From: Terrimonas_B sp041743125
GTDB lineage: Bacteria > Bacteroidota > Bacteroidia > Chitinophagales > Chitinophagaceae
Direction of reading: 5' to 3'
DNA length: 5,219 bases
Assembly: GCA_041743125.1 (NCBI GenBank)
Contig: JBGTNK010000150.1
Span: forward strand, 1-5,219
In this document: piece by piece, positions 1 to 4,944 of the stretch
Numbering within the stretch: the first letter of the stretch is position 1
Layout of the letters: each line of letters starts with the position of its first letter
Notes under the pieces: model-generated
What the model saw: the letters and a program-made list of their open reading frames with translations, nothing else
Databases searched by the model: none
What the model was told of the DNA's origin: nothing
Translations under genes and position numbers: made by a program

Positions 1-144
1 CACTTTGCCCCGGAATTACCTGTTCACTTTGGGCAGGAATTGCCTGTTCACTTTGCTCAGGAATCACCTGTACAGTTTGGGCAGGAATCGCCTGTTCACT
101 TTGCTCAGGAATTACCTGTACAGTTTACCCCGGAATATCCATTA
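1..144. repeat. Array of six 24-bp tandem repeats
   Basis: Six head-to-tail 24-bp units start at 1, 25, 49, 73, 97 and 121, with core CASTTTGSNCAGGAATYRCC followed by TGTW. Units 2+3 and units 4+5 form a 48-bp higher-order period that differs at only 3 of 48 positions. The last unit decays after its GGAAT core. The array is open in frame 1 as an octapeptide repeat, HF(A/G)(Q/P)E(L/S)PV, ending at TAG 145-147. It could therefore be read either as noncoding binding-site repeats or as the C-terminal end of a repeat protein. The short, closely spaced unit ending abruptly beside a gene fits a terminal repeat array of a transposable element better. The array itself is certain; its meaning is inferred. 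Confidence 0.96.
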
Positions 145-151
145 TAGTGCA
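1..151. mobile_element. Probable terminus of an IS21-family insertion sequence (partial)
   Basis: IS21-family elements carry several short repeats at each end that the IstA transposase binds, and their outer ends are TG...CA. The repeat array here, with its recurring CASTTT...GGAAT core, stops just before a TG/CA-containing stretch (TAGTGCATATTGCA, 145-158), so the outer edge probably lies at about 147-158. The istA and istB genes would lie to the left, outside the window, so neither family nor boundary can be confirmed here. The alternative is the C-terminus of a protein with octapeptide repeats. The exact edge and any target-site duplication cannot be seen because the other end is missing. 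Confidence 0.42.
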
Positions 152-183
152 TATTGCATTTTTCACTTACAGTAGGTTATATA

Positions 184-190
184 GGGGGAG
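184..190 (+). promoter_or_regulatory. Strong ribosome binding site that decides a TTG start
   Basis: GGGGGAG (184-190, within AGGGGGAG 183-190) lies 4 nt upstream of TTG 195-197. It is the only purine-rich Shine-Dalgarno-like block near the beginning of this reading frame. It favours TTG 195 over the upstream GTG at 147, which lies at the edge of the repeat array and has no such block. Confidence 0.6.
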
Positions 191-194
191 AAAA

Positions 195-1166
195 TTGAGA
201 GAAGAAAACATATACCACCGGTTAATAAGAAATGAAGATTCATTTTCAGAGTGTCTTGCCAATCTTATGCAATTTGACAATTTCAGAGATAACCTTATAA
301 AACTCCTTAGCTCAAAATTAAAATTAGATATTGAATCTTTAAGATTTACTTACTCAGATCTTGAGACTCAAGCGTTTTACGAGTCAAAAGGGATACCTGA
401 TATACAGATTAAAACTCAAAAATCCTTGATTCTAATTGAAAGTAAGGTTTCATTAGGAACCATGTTAACTCAATACCAACCAGATGGTTATTTGAACATC
501 CTTAACGCTGCTGAAGAAAAGTTTAAAATTCTAATTTTTATTGTTCCAAAGCATTACAAATATCAACATGAACTACGCTCCAAGTTTGAGAACTATTTAA
601 ATAATGAGGTAATAATTTTTGATTTATTTTATTGGGAAGATTTTATAAATTATTTTGATGGAGTAACTACTGATGTTGAGAATATAGCTATAAGGCACTT
701 TATTAATTTTTCAAAAATATGGTTTCCAATGCAGAAAATATTTTTTACTACTGAAGAATTAAATCTATTGCAAACTAATGACCTCGGAGGACTAATGTAT
801 AAGTTAATGGAGATAGTAGATTTTATATACAATCATCCAAGAAGATTAAGAAATATTAAAGTTTATAAAAAGGTAAGTGACGTAGAATACGGATTGTACT
901 TTGAGAACACGGATACAGGAAAGAATATACTATATTTTGGGATTTGGTATGAATTCTGGAAGCAAGAGAATTTTCCTTTTTGTTTAGCTACAAAGTCTGA
1001 ATATGATTCAATGGAGTTATTCAAAAAAATGTTTATTAATCATCTTGAGTTTCACGGTTGGATTACCGTAAGTTTTGATGTTCTTAATTCAAAAGATGGA
1101 CGTGTAATTACTGCAGACAATATATCAGCTGATATTGATGCATTACTTATTAAATTAGCCACCTGA
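195..1166 (+). CDS. Stand-alone PD-(D/E)XK nuclease-superfamily protein
   Basis: This 323-residue protein is probably a DNA endonuclease-like enzyme. Counting from TTG 195, the N-terminal part (about 1-45) carries the NEDSFSECLANLM helix, like the E-x-x-x-T/S-x-x-L opening helix of several PD-(D/E)XK families. The core follows: GIPD with Asp69, a hydrophobic strand LILIESK with Glu82 and Lys84, then QPDGY (Gln95, Tyr99), matching the QxxxY motif seen in many RecB-like and related nucleases. A strand and helix follow (KILIFIVPK, about 111-119). The remaining 200 residues hold no motif I recognise and may bind DNA or a partner. There is no signal peptide or membrane segment, so it should be cytoplasmic. 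The same frame is open back to GTG 147, but the purine-rich site at 183-190 supports TTG 195. No methylase, helicase or other partner gene lies beside it in this window. The fold is fairly secure; a role in phage defence is only a guess from family and context. Confidence 0.72.
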   Translation: MREENIYHRLIRNEDSFSECLANLMQFDNFRDNLIKLLSSKLKLDIESLRFTYSDLETQAFYESKGIPDIQIKTQKSLILIESKVSLGTMLTQYQPDGYLNILNAAEEKFKILIFIVPKHYKYQHELRSKFENYLNNEVIIFDLFYWEDFINYFDGVTTDVENIAIRHFINFSKIWFPMQKIFFTTEELNLLQTNDLGGLMYKLMEIVDFIYNHPRRLRNIKVYKKVSDVEYGLYFENTDTGKNILYFGIWYEFWKQENFPFCLATKSEYDSMELFKKMFINHLEFHGWITVSFDVLNSKDGRVITADNISADIDALLIKLAT

Positions 1167-1254
1167 CTTAACATCAATATTCGATTTATCCGATTTCCGG
1201 TCTTAGACAGGTGTTTGGCTATTTGGCACCACCAGGTAGAACTAGTTTGGTGTT

Positions 1255-1431
1255 TAATTATTATTTAAGTTCTAACAAAACGTGATGAGTTAGGTTAATT
1301 GTTATTCCACTACAGGAACATGAAAACGAACCACTTTTCATCTCAATAAATAGTAAGTTGAATATTAATACCTTTGTTTTAGGAGGTGTTATTTATCCCA
1401 TAATGAGCGCCGTATATAATTATTATTTAAG
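1255..1431. repeat. 15-bp direct repeat pair, 162 bp apart
   Basis: TAATTATTATTTAAG occurs exactly at 1255-1269 and 1417-1431. The second copy lies within the open frame that runs into the regulator start. The A/T-rich composition lowers the significance, but an exact 15-mer within 180 bp is still more than expected. It may mark a short duplication or the ends of a deleted or inserted segment. Confidence 0.55.
1369..1376 (+). promoter_or_regulatory. Possible -7 box of the regulator promoter
   Basis: TACCTTTG is an exact match to the Bacteroidota -7 element TAnnTTTG and lies 86 nt before the start of the AraC-type gene. It would give a transcript starting near 1383. The -33 TTG element is not found at the usual spacing (the nearest TTG, 1358-1360, is only 8 nt away), so this is half a promoter by sequence. 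Confidence 0.3.
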
Positions 1432-1465
1432 AAAGCAGAAAGACAAAAGTTCAAATAAACGATGA
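1403..1465 (+). CDS. Possible 20-residue leader ORF, or end of a broken membrane-protein gene
   Basis: ATG 1403 opens a 20-codon frame whose TGA (1463-1465) overlaps the ATG of the AraC-type gene as ATGA, the usual arrangement for translational coupling. The frame is in fact open back to 1289 without a good start, and the longer 58-residue reading looks protein-like: a polar stretch, then a hydrophobic segment (FVLGGVIYPIMSAVYNYY) and a basic tail rich in Lys and Ser. Two explanations fit: a short coupled leader peptide, or the surviving C-terminus of a membrane protein that once preceded the regulator in an operon. AGGAGG at 1381-1386 is 16 nt from the ATG, too far for a normal ribosome site. 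I do not recognise the family. Confidence 0.25.
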   Translation: MSAVYNYYLRKQKDKSSNKR

Positions 1466-1468
1466 ATT
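1446..1468 (+). repeat. 23-bp repeat around the AraC-type start codon, copy 1
   Basis: Positions 1446-1468 are identical to 4520-4542. The shared block begins AAAGTTCAAATAAACG and runs through the ATG and the next four bases of the regulator gene. In this copy the ATG opens a 371-codon gene; in the other copy a stop codon follows after one codon. Confidence 0.85.
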
Positions 1469-2577
1469 TCCTTGATCAAATAGTGCCATTCATAATTATT
1501 TCGGGAGGTATACACGGTATCCTTCTCGCCATTACAATTCTAGTATACTCCAAAGCAAATTACAATAGAATATTAGCTCTGAACATCATCATATTTAGCC
1601 TCCTAATAGCCATTCCAGAGTTAATAAGAGTATTTCCGGATATATTCGTTCATCTATTAGGTGTACCTTTCCCCTTGTTTTTTTTAATTGGGCCAAGTTT
1701 ATTTCTGTACATAAAGTTTCGTTTGGCTACTTCAAGAAAGCTACATAAGGAGGATGCACTACATCTCTTGCCATTTATAATAGCGACATTATTGTTATTA
1801 CCAGAATTTGCGGTCCCAACAGCTGTTAAATTAGATTTAATTGCGTCCATAAAAAGCAGCAATCAATTGCCCATACTATGGGAAATTGGTTGGGTACTAG
1901 AGTTAATGCACATTCTAATTTACCTTCAATTAAGCTTTAAACTAGTTAAAACTAAACGTGGGCCACAATCCAATTGGTTACAAGTAATAGTTAAAGCTAA
2001 TTTTATAGTCTGGTCAATATATCTTATATGGCTCTCTCTTAATTTATTGATGGATGGGAAGACTATTTACACCCTTCCATACTATTTGTTTGGTACATTA
2101 ATTTCAATTCTTATCTACTATATAGGGTACCAAGCAATTTTAAATAAAAATGTGCTCAAAGAAAAATTAGATTATGTAAAGCCGAACCTGACAGATGTCA
2201 AAGAAATGAATACGCTTCGCAACGACCTTCTAAACATTGTCCAAGAAAATAAAGTGCACCACGATCCAGAAATATCACTGCACTCTTTATCTAAATTATT
2301 AGCAACATCGCCTAATAAATTATCAGAACTTTTAAATAGGGAACTTGAACAAAATTTTAATGATTTTATAAATTCCAAACGAATTAAGGATGCAGCTGAA
2401 ATGCTGCAGAACAAAAGAAATGTAACCATCATTGAGATAGCTTACGAAGTAGGGTTTCAATCGAAATCCACCTTTAACAAATCCTTTAAGCACTTTGTTG
2501 GGATGACCCCAACCCAGTATATAAATTCTAAAGTAAAGGGCACTATGGATATACCTGACAAATTAAGAGCGGAATGA
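1462..2577 (+). CDS. Membrane-anchored AraC-family transcriptional regulator
   Basis: This 371-residue protein joins an N-terminal seven-helix membrane domain to a C-terminal AraC DNA-binding domain. Hydrophobic helices fall at about 8-28, 36-56, 67-85, 100-118, 138-160, 177-198 and 205-223. A linker leads to the two helix-turn-helix units, about 273-294 (LHSLSKLLATSPNKLSELL) and 322-343 (IEIAYEVGFQSKSTFNKSF), followed by the family signature GMTPTQYI near 347-354. Such proteins are common in Bacteroidota and are thought to sense a signal at the inner membrane and act on nearby or unlinked promoters; the ligand here is unknown. ATG 1462 is chosen because it overlaps the TGA of the preceding frame and follows an A-rich leader typical of the phylum; there is no Shine-Dalgarno site. 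Length and domain order are normal and the gene looks intact. Its natural target may be the short ORF that overlaps its stop, the convergent gene pair, or something outside the window. Confidence 0.9.
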   Translation: MNFLDQIVPFIIISGGIHGILLAITILVYSKANYNRILALNIIIFSLLIAIPELIRVFPDIFVHLLGVPFPLFFLIGPSLFLYIKFRLATSRKLHKEDALHLLPFIIATLLLLPEFAVPTAVKLDLIASIKSSNQLPILWEIGWVLELMHILIYLQLSFKLVKTKRGPQSNWLQVIVKANFIVWSIYLIWLSLNLLMDGKTIYTLPYYLFGTLISILIYYIGYQAILNKNVLKEKLDYVKPNLTDVKEMNTLRNDLLNIVQENKVHHDPEISLHSLSKLLATSPNKLSELLNRELEQNFNDFINSKRIKDAAEMLQNKRNVTIIEIAYEVGFQSKSTFNKSFKHFVGMTPTQYINSKVKGTMDIPDKLRAE

Positions 2578-2705
2578 AAATCATTGGCATTTTATTGGCT
2601 ATTATTTTCAAGGATATTGCCAGATCAAGGAAACTTTTAATGACATGGACTTTCGTCCCTTTGATTTTTGGACAGGAATTTGATATGAAAGGAATTTTTC
2701 CGTAA
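2574..2705 (+). pseudogene. Truncated exported-protein ORF overlapping the regulator stop
   Basis: ATG 2574 overlaps the regulator's TGA as ATGA and opens 43 codons that end at TAA 2703-2705, two bases before the stop of the convergent gene. The product has hydrophobic stretches (IIGILLAIIF near the start; LLMTWTFVPLIF at about 21-32) followed by GQEFDMKG, which resembles a Bacteroidota signal peptide ending at a GQ/E cleavage point and then a mature N-terminus. Nothing follows it. The simplest reading is the 5' remnant of a secreted-protein gene once translated together with the regulator and cut off when the convergent pair came to lie here. A genuine 43-residue membrane peptide is the alternative. 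No family can be assigned. Confidence 0.33.
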
Positions 2706-2706
2706 A

Positions 2707-3495
2707 CTACTTGATTTTAAGGTCTATGAGTTTAAGAGTGTGAAGATCATCAGTATCTCCTGGTTTTTTTACAACTTTCTGAATGGTAGGAACAATAAGC
2801 TTTCCAAAGCTTTTAAATTCACTGAAAAACATATTGCCCATGTTTGTGCCACCAAGTTCCCTTATCGTATAACTTACAAATTCAAGAAATTTAGTTTTCT
2901 TATTGATCCAGAAAATATATTGGTCATATTCAATGGAAGGTTCGTGAGTCCAACTCCCAAAAACTTTCTGATATGTTACCCCATTGACCGTTGTTTCACC
3001 TAAATAATATTTTATTGGTATATATTTGGTCATATATGGCATTTTATAAAAGTACTCATAGGTAGTAAGAAAAAACTTCATATATGGATTAGGTTTTATC
3101 TCAATAGAATCTAAACTTGCTCCTTCAAAGGTGCATCCATCATCAATTCCATAAACATAGCCATCCTTAGCCCCACCTTTTAGTACAATAGTGGAATTGT
3201 TGAAATCAGCTATCTTGAATTTTTGAATCAGGCTGTGGTAATCTTTTGGCCACGGATTTAACGCTTTACCCTTTTCAGACCAAATATCTTGATAATGGAT
3301 AATTAGTGTATCGTTCGAACCCACTTTATCCCATCCGTGGGCCCGAATCGTCTCGTTCAATATATCCCTAGCCTTTTGCGAATTATCTTCCCCAATGTTA
3401 TTCATCTTAAATTCCGAAGATCTTAAATCCACTAATTCCTGAGCACAGATTGAAGCAAAAAAGGCGCATAAAATAATTGCCATAATAGCCTTCAT
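2707..3495 (-). CDS. Exported protein of LolA-like (DUF6503-type) appearance
   Basis: The 262-residue product starts with a signal peptide (about 1-18, MKAIMAIILCAFFASICA, then QE), so it is exported to the periplasm or beyond; there is no lipobox Cys at the cleavage point. The mature part has an early AHGWDK segment, alternating strand-like blocks, and VNGVTYQKVFGSW (about 170-182) followed by YIFWINKKTKFLEFVSYTIRE (about 193-213). This order, with an AHG region and paired strands whose last ones read like 'protein in crystal-like sheet with ions or lipids facing the concave side', is reminiscent of LolA/outer-membrane-lipoprotein-sorting folds and flavobacterial DUF6503 proteins. No catalytic motif is visible. 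It is the second gene of a pair, 5 nt after a small membrane protein, and convergent with the AraC-type gene. The family link is by general resemblance only; function is unknown. Confidence 0.72.
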   Translation of the reverse strand: MKAIMAIILCAFFASICAQELVDLRSSEFKMNNIGEDNSQKARDILNETIRAHGWDKVGSNDTLIIHYQDIWSEKGKALNPWPKDYHSLIQKFKIADFNNSTIVLKGGAKDGYVYGIDDGCTFEGASLDSIEIKPNPYMKFFLTTYEYFYKMPYMTKYIPIKYYLGETTVNGVTYQKVFGSWTHEPSIEYDQYIFWINKKTKFLEFVSYTIRELGGTNMGNMFFSEFKSFGKLIVPTIQKVVKKPGDTDDLHTLKLIDLKIK

Positions 3496-3500
3496 ATCAA

Positions 3501-3875
3501 CTAGTTTTTAATTATTTTTTTTAATCCAATCCATTGGAAAATCGCGAAATCGGCTACGATTAATCCGCAGATAACAATGGCCCATACGCCAGTTCTGGTC
3601 AGTTCCATAATTAACAGAAGTATTACAGAAACAAGCACCCATAATATATCAGCAACAATGATGGATTTAATCAATACTGGATTTAATTTCCCCGTTCTGG
3701 ATATATATATTAGAAATATTCCAAACCCCAATAAAAACACTCCTAATGACCACCAAGGATAATCGATGCCTATAAAAGAATTTAACTTAGTAGCAACCAC
3801 AAGTATGAGGATGCCCATTAGTGAGGAAAATATTCCATTGGACATCAAAGCGAATTTTAACAGCTTAAATTTCAT
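3501..3875 (-). CDS. Small four-helix membrane protein of unknown function
   Basis: This 124-residue protein is mostly four hydrophobic helices at about 9-29, 39-59, 67-89 and 95-117, ending in a basic tail (GLKKIIKN). The pattern resembles a widespread family of small four-TM proteins with a recurring opening (NGIFSSLMGILIL), a central IVADILWVLVS and a closing VADFAIFQWIGL, but I cannot name it. The start ATG 3875-3873 lies 3 nt after the GTTTAAATAAACG motif on this strand, the same motif that sits directly before other starts in the window. The next gene, an exported protein, begins 5 nt after its stop, so the two are almost certainly co-transcribed and may act together at the envelope. 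Confidence 0.78.
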   Translation of the reverse strand: MKFKLLKFALMSNGIFSSLMGILILVVATKLNSFIGIDYPWWSLGVFLLGFGIFLIYISRTGKLNPVLIKSIIVADILWVLVSVILLLIMELTRTGVWAIVICGLIVADFAIFQWIGLKKIIKN

Positions 3876-3878
3876 AAG

Positions 3879-3891
3879 CGTTTATTTAAAC
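3879..3891 (-). promoter_or_regulatory. Leader motif GTTTAAATAAACG before the four-TM gene
   Basis: On the minus strand GTTTAAATAAACG ends 3 nt before the ATG. Its core GTTTA-AA-TAAAC is a perfect inverted repeat with a 2-nt centre. The same motif, with one or two changes, lies directly before ATGs at 1462, 4324 and 4536. It may be a translation-initiation leader, an operator, or both. Confidence 0.4.
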
Positions 3892-3969
3892 AAGACAAAT
3901 AAACACATAATGAAACTTTTAAAGGTTCGAGCCTATAATCTTGCACTAAATAATTTTTTTTGAAGACCC

Positions 3970-3998
3970 TTGGCTCAAAAAGTTAGTTGATATATTTG
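3970..3998 (+). promoter_or_regulatory. Bacteroidota-type promoter
   Basis: TTG (3970-3972) and TATATTTG (3991-3998) are separated by 18 nt, within the 17-23 nt range for the flavobacterial -33/-7 consensus TTG...TAnnTTTG. Transcription would begin near 4005. It is the best promoter match in the window, and what lies downstream is a hairpin-rich region rather than a gene. Confidence 0.6.
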
Positions 3999-4004
3999 CC
4001 TTGC

Positions 4005-4140
4005 AATTCAAAACTGTCCCTTTAGGTACGAGCGGTACGCTCGTGCCCTGTTATGGCGCTACTCAAAATCTTGGTGTTAAAACTGAAACGGCTAGTTGAG
4101 GAGGGGAGCCCCAAGGAACTGCACCATAAAAAAGGTGCAT
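4005..4140 (+). ncRNA. Candidate structured noncoding RNA
   Basis: Directly after the promoter at 3970-3998 come a 10-bp stem with a GTA loop (4025-4047: GGTACGAGCG / CGCTCGTGCC, one T-G wobble), a GGGGAGCCCC palindrome (4103-4112) and a 6-bp stem with an A-rich loop (TGCACC 4120-4125 / GGTGCA 4134-4139). The density of hairpins without a credible reading frame suggests an RNA, a transposon end or a recombination site rather than coding DNA. I do not recognise it as tmRNA, RNase P RNA, SRP RNA, 6S RNA or a group II intron domain. The 3' end is arbitrary, as no hairpin plus T-run is seen on this strand. Confidence 0.3.
4025..4047. repeat. Perfect hairpin, 10-bp stem with 3-nt loop
   Basis: The left arm 4025-4034 (GGTACGAGCG) pairs with the right arm 4038-4047 (CGCTCGTGCC) around GTA, with one T-G wobble. 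The stem is far richer in G+C than its surroundings. No T-run follows, so it is not a classic terminator. It could be a REP-like unit, part of an RNA, or a recombinase site. Confidence 0.7.
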
Positions 4141-4307
4141 ATTAGAATCTATGGCAACGGCAATTCCCTACGGGCCATGGATTTTGTGAGGATGCTGCAA
4201 AAACAACTTCGGCCAATGGGACGTAAACGGAGTTACGTATTCTTGAGTTGCATATTACCCTGGTTTTATAAACAGAACCAAGCAGTGCCGCTGGCCATCA
4301 GAAAATG

Positions 4308-4326
4308 AAAGTTTAAATAAACAATG
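4308..4326 (+). promoter_or_regulatory. Leader motif before ATG 4324
   Basis: AAAGTTTAAATAAACAATG matches the sequence before the AraC-type start at two changes (C to T, G to A) over 19 bp and again ends in an ATG. It starts at the TGA (4306-4308) of the open frame to its left. This is one of four occurrences of GTTYAAATAAACR in the window. Confidence 0.4.
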
Positions 4327-4392
4327 CACAGGATAATACCTTGCCAAAGCCCCATTAATAGTTTATATTACTTAAAGGGCAATCAAATTGAT

Positions 4393-4512
4393 ATGGAAAA
4401 GAGCGGAAGTAAATTTGGTCTATTTATATATAAACCGAACAACTTACGATTTTTATGGATAATTGTGATAGTGCTATTTTTTGTTGTCGTGGGTATTTTT
4501 ATGCTCTTATAG
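4393..4512 (+). CDS. Possible small single-pass membrane protein
   Basis: ATG 4393 gives 39 residues: a short polar, basic head (MEKSGSKFGLFIYKPNNLR) and one strongly hydrophobic segment of about 19 residues (FLWIIVIVLFFVVVGIFML), ending at TAG 4510-4512. The same frame is open from ATG 4324 (62 residues), which directly follows the recurring leader motif, so the longer form is also possible; its extra 23 residues look unremarkable. I prefer 4393 because the head is then typical of a single-pass inner-membrane peptide. No family is recognised and no partner gene is obvious. Further codons after the stop (P, D, stop, S, S, N, K, R, stop) resemble the KDKSSNKR end of the frame before the regulator, because of the shared 23-bp repeat. 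Confidence 0.38.
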   Translation: MEKSGSKFGLFIYKPNNLRFLWIIVIVLFFVVVGIFMLL

Positions 4513-4519
4513 CCTGATT

Positions 4520-4542
4520 AAAGTTCAAATAAACGATGAATT
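4520..4542 (+). repeat. 23-bp repeat, copy 2, with a dead start codon
   Basis: Identical to 1446-1468, including the ATG (4536-4538), but the frame stops after one further codon (ATG AAT TGA). The identity covers leader, start codon and the beginning of the second and third codons, which points to copying of a gene start rather than a shared signal alone. Confidence 0.85.
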
Positions 4543-4651
4543 GAATAAAATTTGTACTCCTTTGAATTCATTTAGATTTTCCTGTCTTATATTTATAGTA
4601 CGAAAGCGTCAAAACGCTGTTCTAGGTGCCCTGAACGGTGTCCTATTCTGA
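4536..4651 (+). pseudogene. Possible remnant of an AraC-type regulator N-terminus
   Basis: After the duplicated start at 4536, a shifted frame (4544-4651, 35 codons) includes CLIFIVRKRQNAVLGALNGVLF. This resembles the position in membrane-anchored AraC proteins where a helix is followed by a basic residue, N and LAL (ILVYSKANYNRILALN in the intact gene nearby). The distance from ATG to the Lys is 68 nt against 90 nt in the intact gene, so small deletions would be needed. The match is short and may be chance; the main support is the 23-bp identity just upstream. Confidence 0.2.
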
Positions 4652-4819
4652 AAAAATTGAGATAAAATATTGGTTATTAAGGGTATGGAAACGAAGTTCT
4701 AACTCTGTCATCCCGACAAAATGGGTATTTTTAAATATCAAAATGTAGCTAATTATATGATTATCAATAATATCCATTTTTTTTGATTTCATTTAAATAG
4801 CTTTAATATCGGTTTAAAA

Positions 4820-4856
4820 GTTACCTATTCGGTTACCTAAATTAGGTCCGATTTTT
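4820..4856. promoter_or_regulatory. GTTACCTA direct repeat with palindrome and T-run
   Basis: GTTACCTA occurs at 4820-4827 and 4832-4839. The second copy begins a palindrome ACCTAA-A-TTAGGT (4835-4847), flanked by CGG (4830-4832) and CCG (4848-4850), and followed by a six-T run (4852-4857). On the plus strand this could be a weak terminator for upstream transcripts. Equally, a direct repeat and palindrome upstream of an integrase gene could be an operator or an arm-type binding site. The sequence does not decide between them. Confidence 0.35.
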
Positions 4857-4881
4857 TCATTACATTGGCAATCATATAGCG

Positions 4882-4944
4882 TTTGACTTTCGCTTCGATT
4901 TGACTTATCTAAAAAATCGAGTATTCACAAAAAAGCGAGAGTTT
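4882..4944 (+). promoter_or_regulatory. Folded leader of the integrase gene
   Basis: Two nested inverted repeats precede the start codon. The outer arms CTTTCGCTT (4887-4895) and AAGCGAGAG (4933-4941) pair over 9 bp with one T-G wobble; the inner arms CGATTT (4896-4901) and AAATCG (4914-4919) pair over 6 bp. The outer right arm covers the only purine-rich stretch before ATG 4945, so in RNA the fold could hide the ribosome site. TTTGACTT is also repeated directly at 4882-4889 and 4899-4906 (17-bp period), as arm-type integrase sites or operator half-sites might be. The pairing is visible; the roles are inferred. Confidence 0.4.

Larger units (their letters stand above)
1167..1461. other. Intergenic region with gene remnant and repeated 15-mers
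   Basis: No full gene is visible. The stretch contains a start-less open frame from 1289 (described separately), a 15-bp direct repeat TAATTATTATTTAAG at 1255-1269 and 1417-1431, and a TACCTTTG box at 1369-1376 that matches the Bacteroidota -7 consensus TAnnTTTG. I find no TTG at the proper distance (17-23 nt) upstream of that box. Weak inverted repeats, such as CACCTG 1160-1165 with CAGGTG 1208-1213, are too far apart to be an intrinsic terminator for the nuclease gene. Confidence 0.6.
3964..4320. other. Gene-poor stretch with promoter and hairpins
   Basis: No convincing protein-coding gene is present. The stretch contains a well-matched promoter (3970-3998), a candidate structured RNA (about 4005-4140), and a 71-codon open frame from TTG 4096 to TGA 4306-4308 that has no family resemblance and overlaps the hairpins. 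AGGAGGGG at 4099-4106 looks like a ribosome site but no start codon follows at a suitable distance. This could be the remains of a mobile element or a noncoding RNA locus. Confidence 0.5.
4513..4944. other. Eroded intergenic region before the integrase gene
   Basis: No intact gene is present. It contains copy 2 of the 23-bp start-site repeat (4520-4542), a possible decayed N-terminus after it (4536-4651), a GTTACCTA direct repeat and palindrome (4820-4850), and the folded leader of the integrase gene (4882-4944). Between 4652 and 4810 I see nothing beyond A/T-rich sequence. Confidence 0.6.

Noticed and set aside
1..144. CRISPR array
   Set aside because: The units are contiguous 24-bp repeats without variable spacers, so this is not a CRISPR array.
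147..194. GTG 147 as start of the nuclease gene
   Set aside because: It lies at the edge of the repeat array without a ribosome site, whereas TTG 195 has GGGGGAG 4 nt upstream; the nuclease motifs are unaffected by the choice.
1272..1293. CTAAC...GTTAG inverted repeat, recalling an attC site
   Set aside because: Only 5-bp arms around a 12-nt loop; too short for an attC site and likely by chance.
3924..3933. GGTTCGAGCC, like a tRNA T-arm
   Set aside because: The flanking bases do not pair as a T-stem, and no acceptor or anticodon arm is found upstream, so it is not a tRNA gene.
3577..3963. Plus-strand open frames opposite the four-TM gene
   Set aside because: They are antisense shadows of the minus-strand gene, with no domain resemblance and unlikely composition.
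4050..4056. GTTATGG, like an integron attC core
   Set aside because: It does not match GTTRRRY, and no partner core or attC-length fold is present.
4096..4308. 71-codon open frame from TTG 4096 to TGA 4308
   Set aside because: It overlaps hairpins, has no ribosome site at a suitable distance and shows no family motif; neighbouring frames read equally protein-like in short pieces. It is described only within the gene-poor region.
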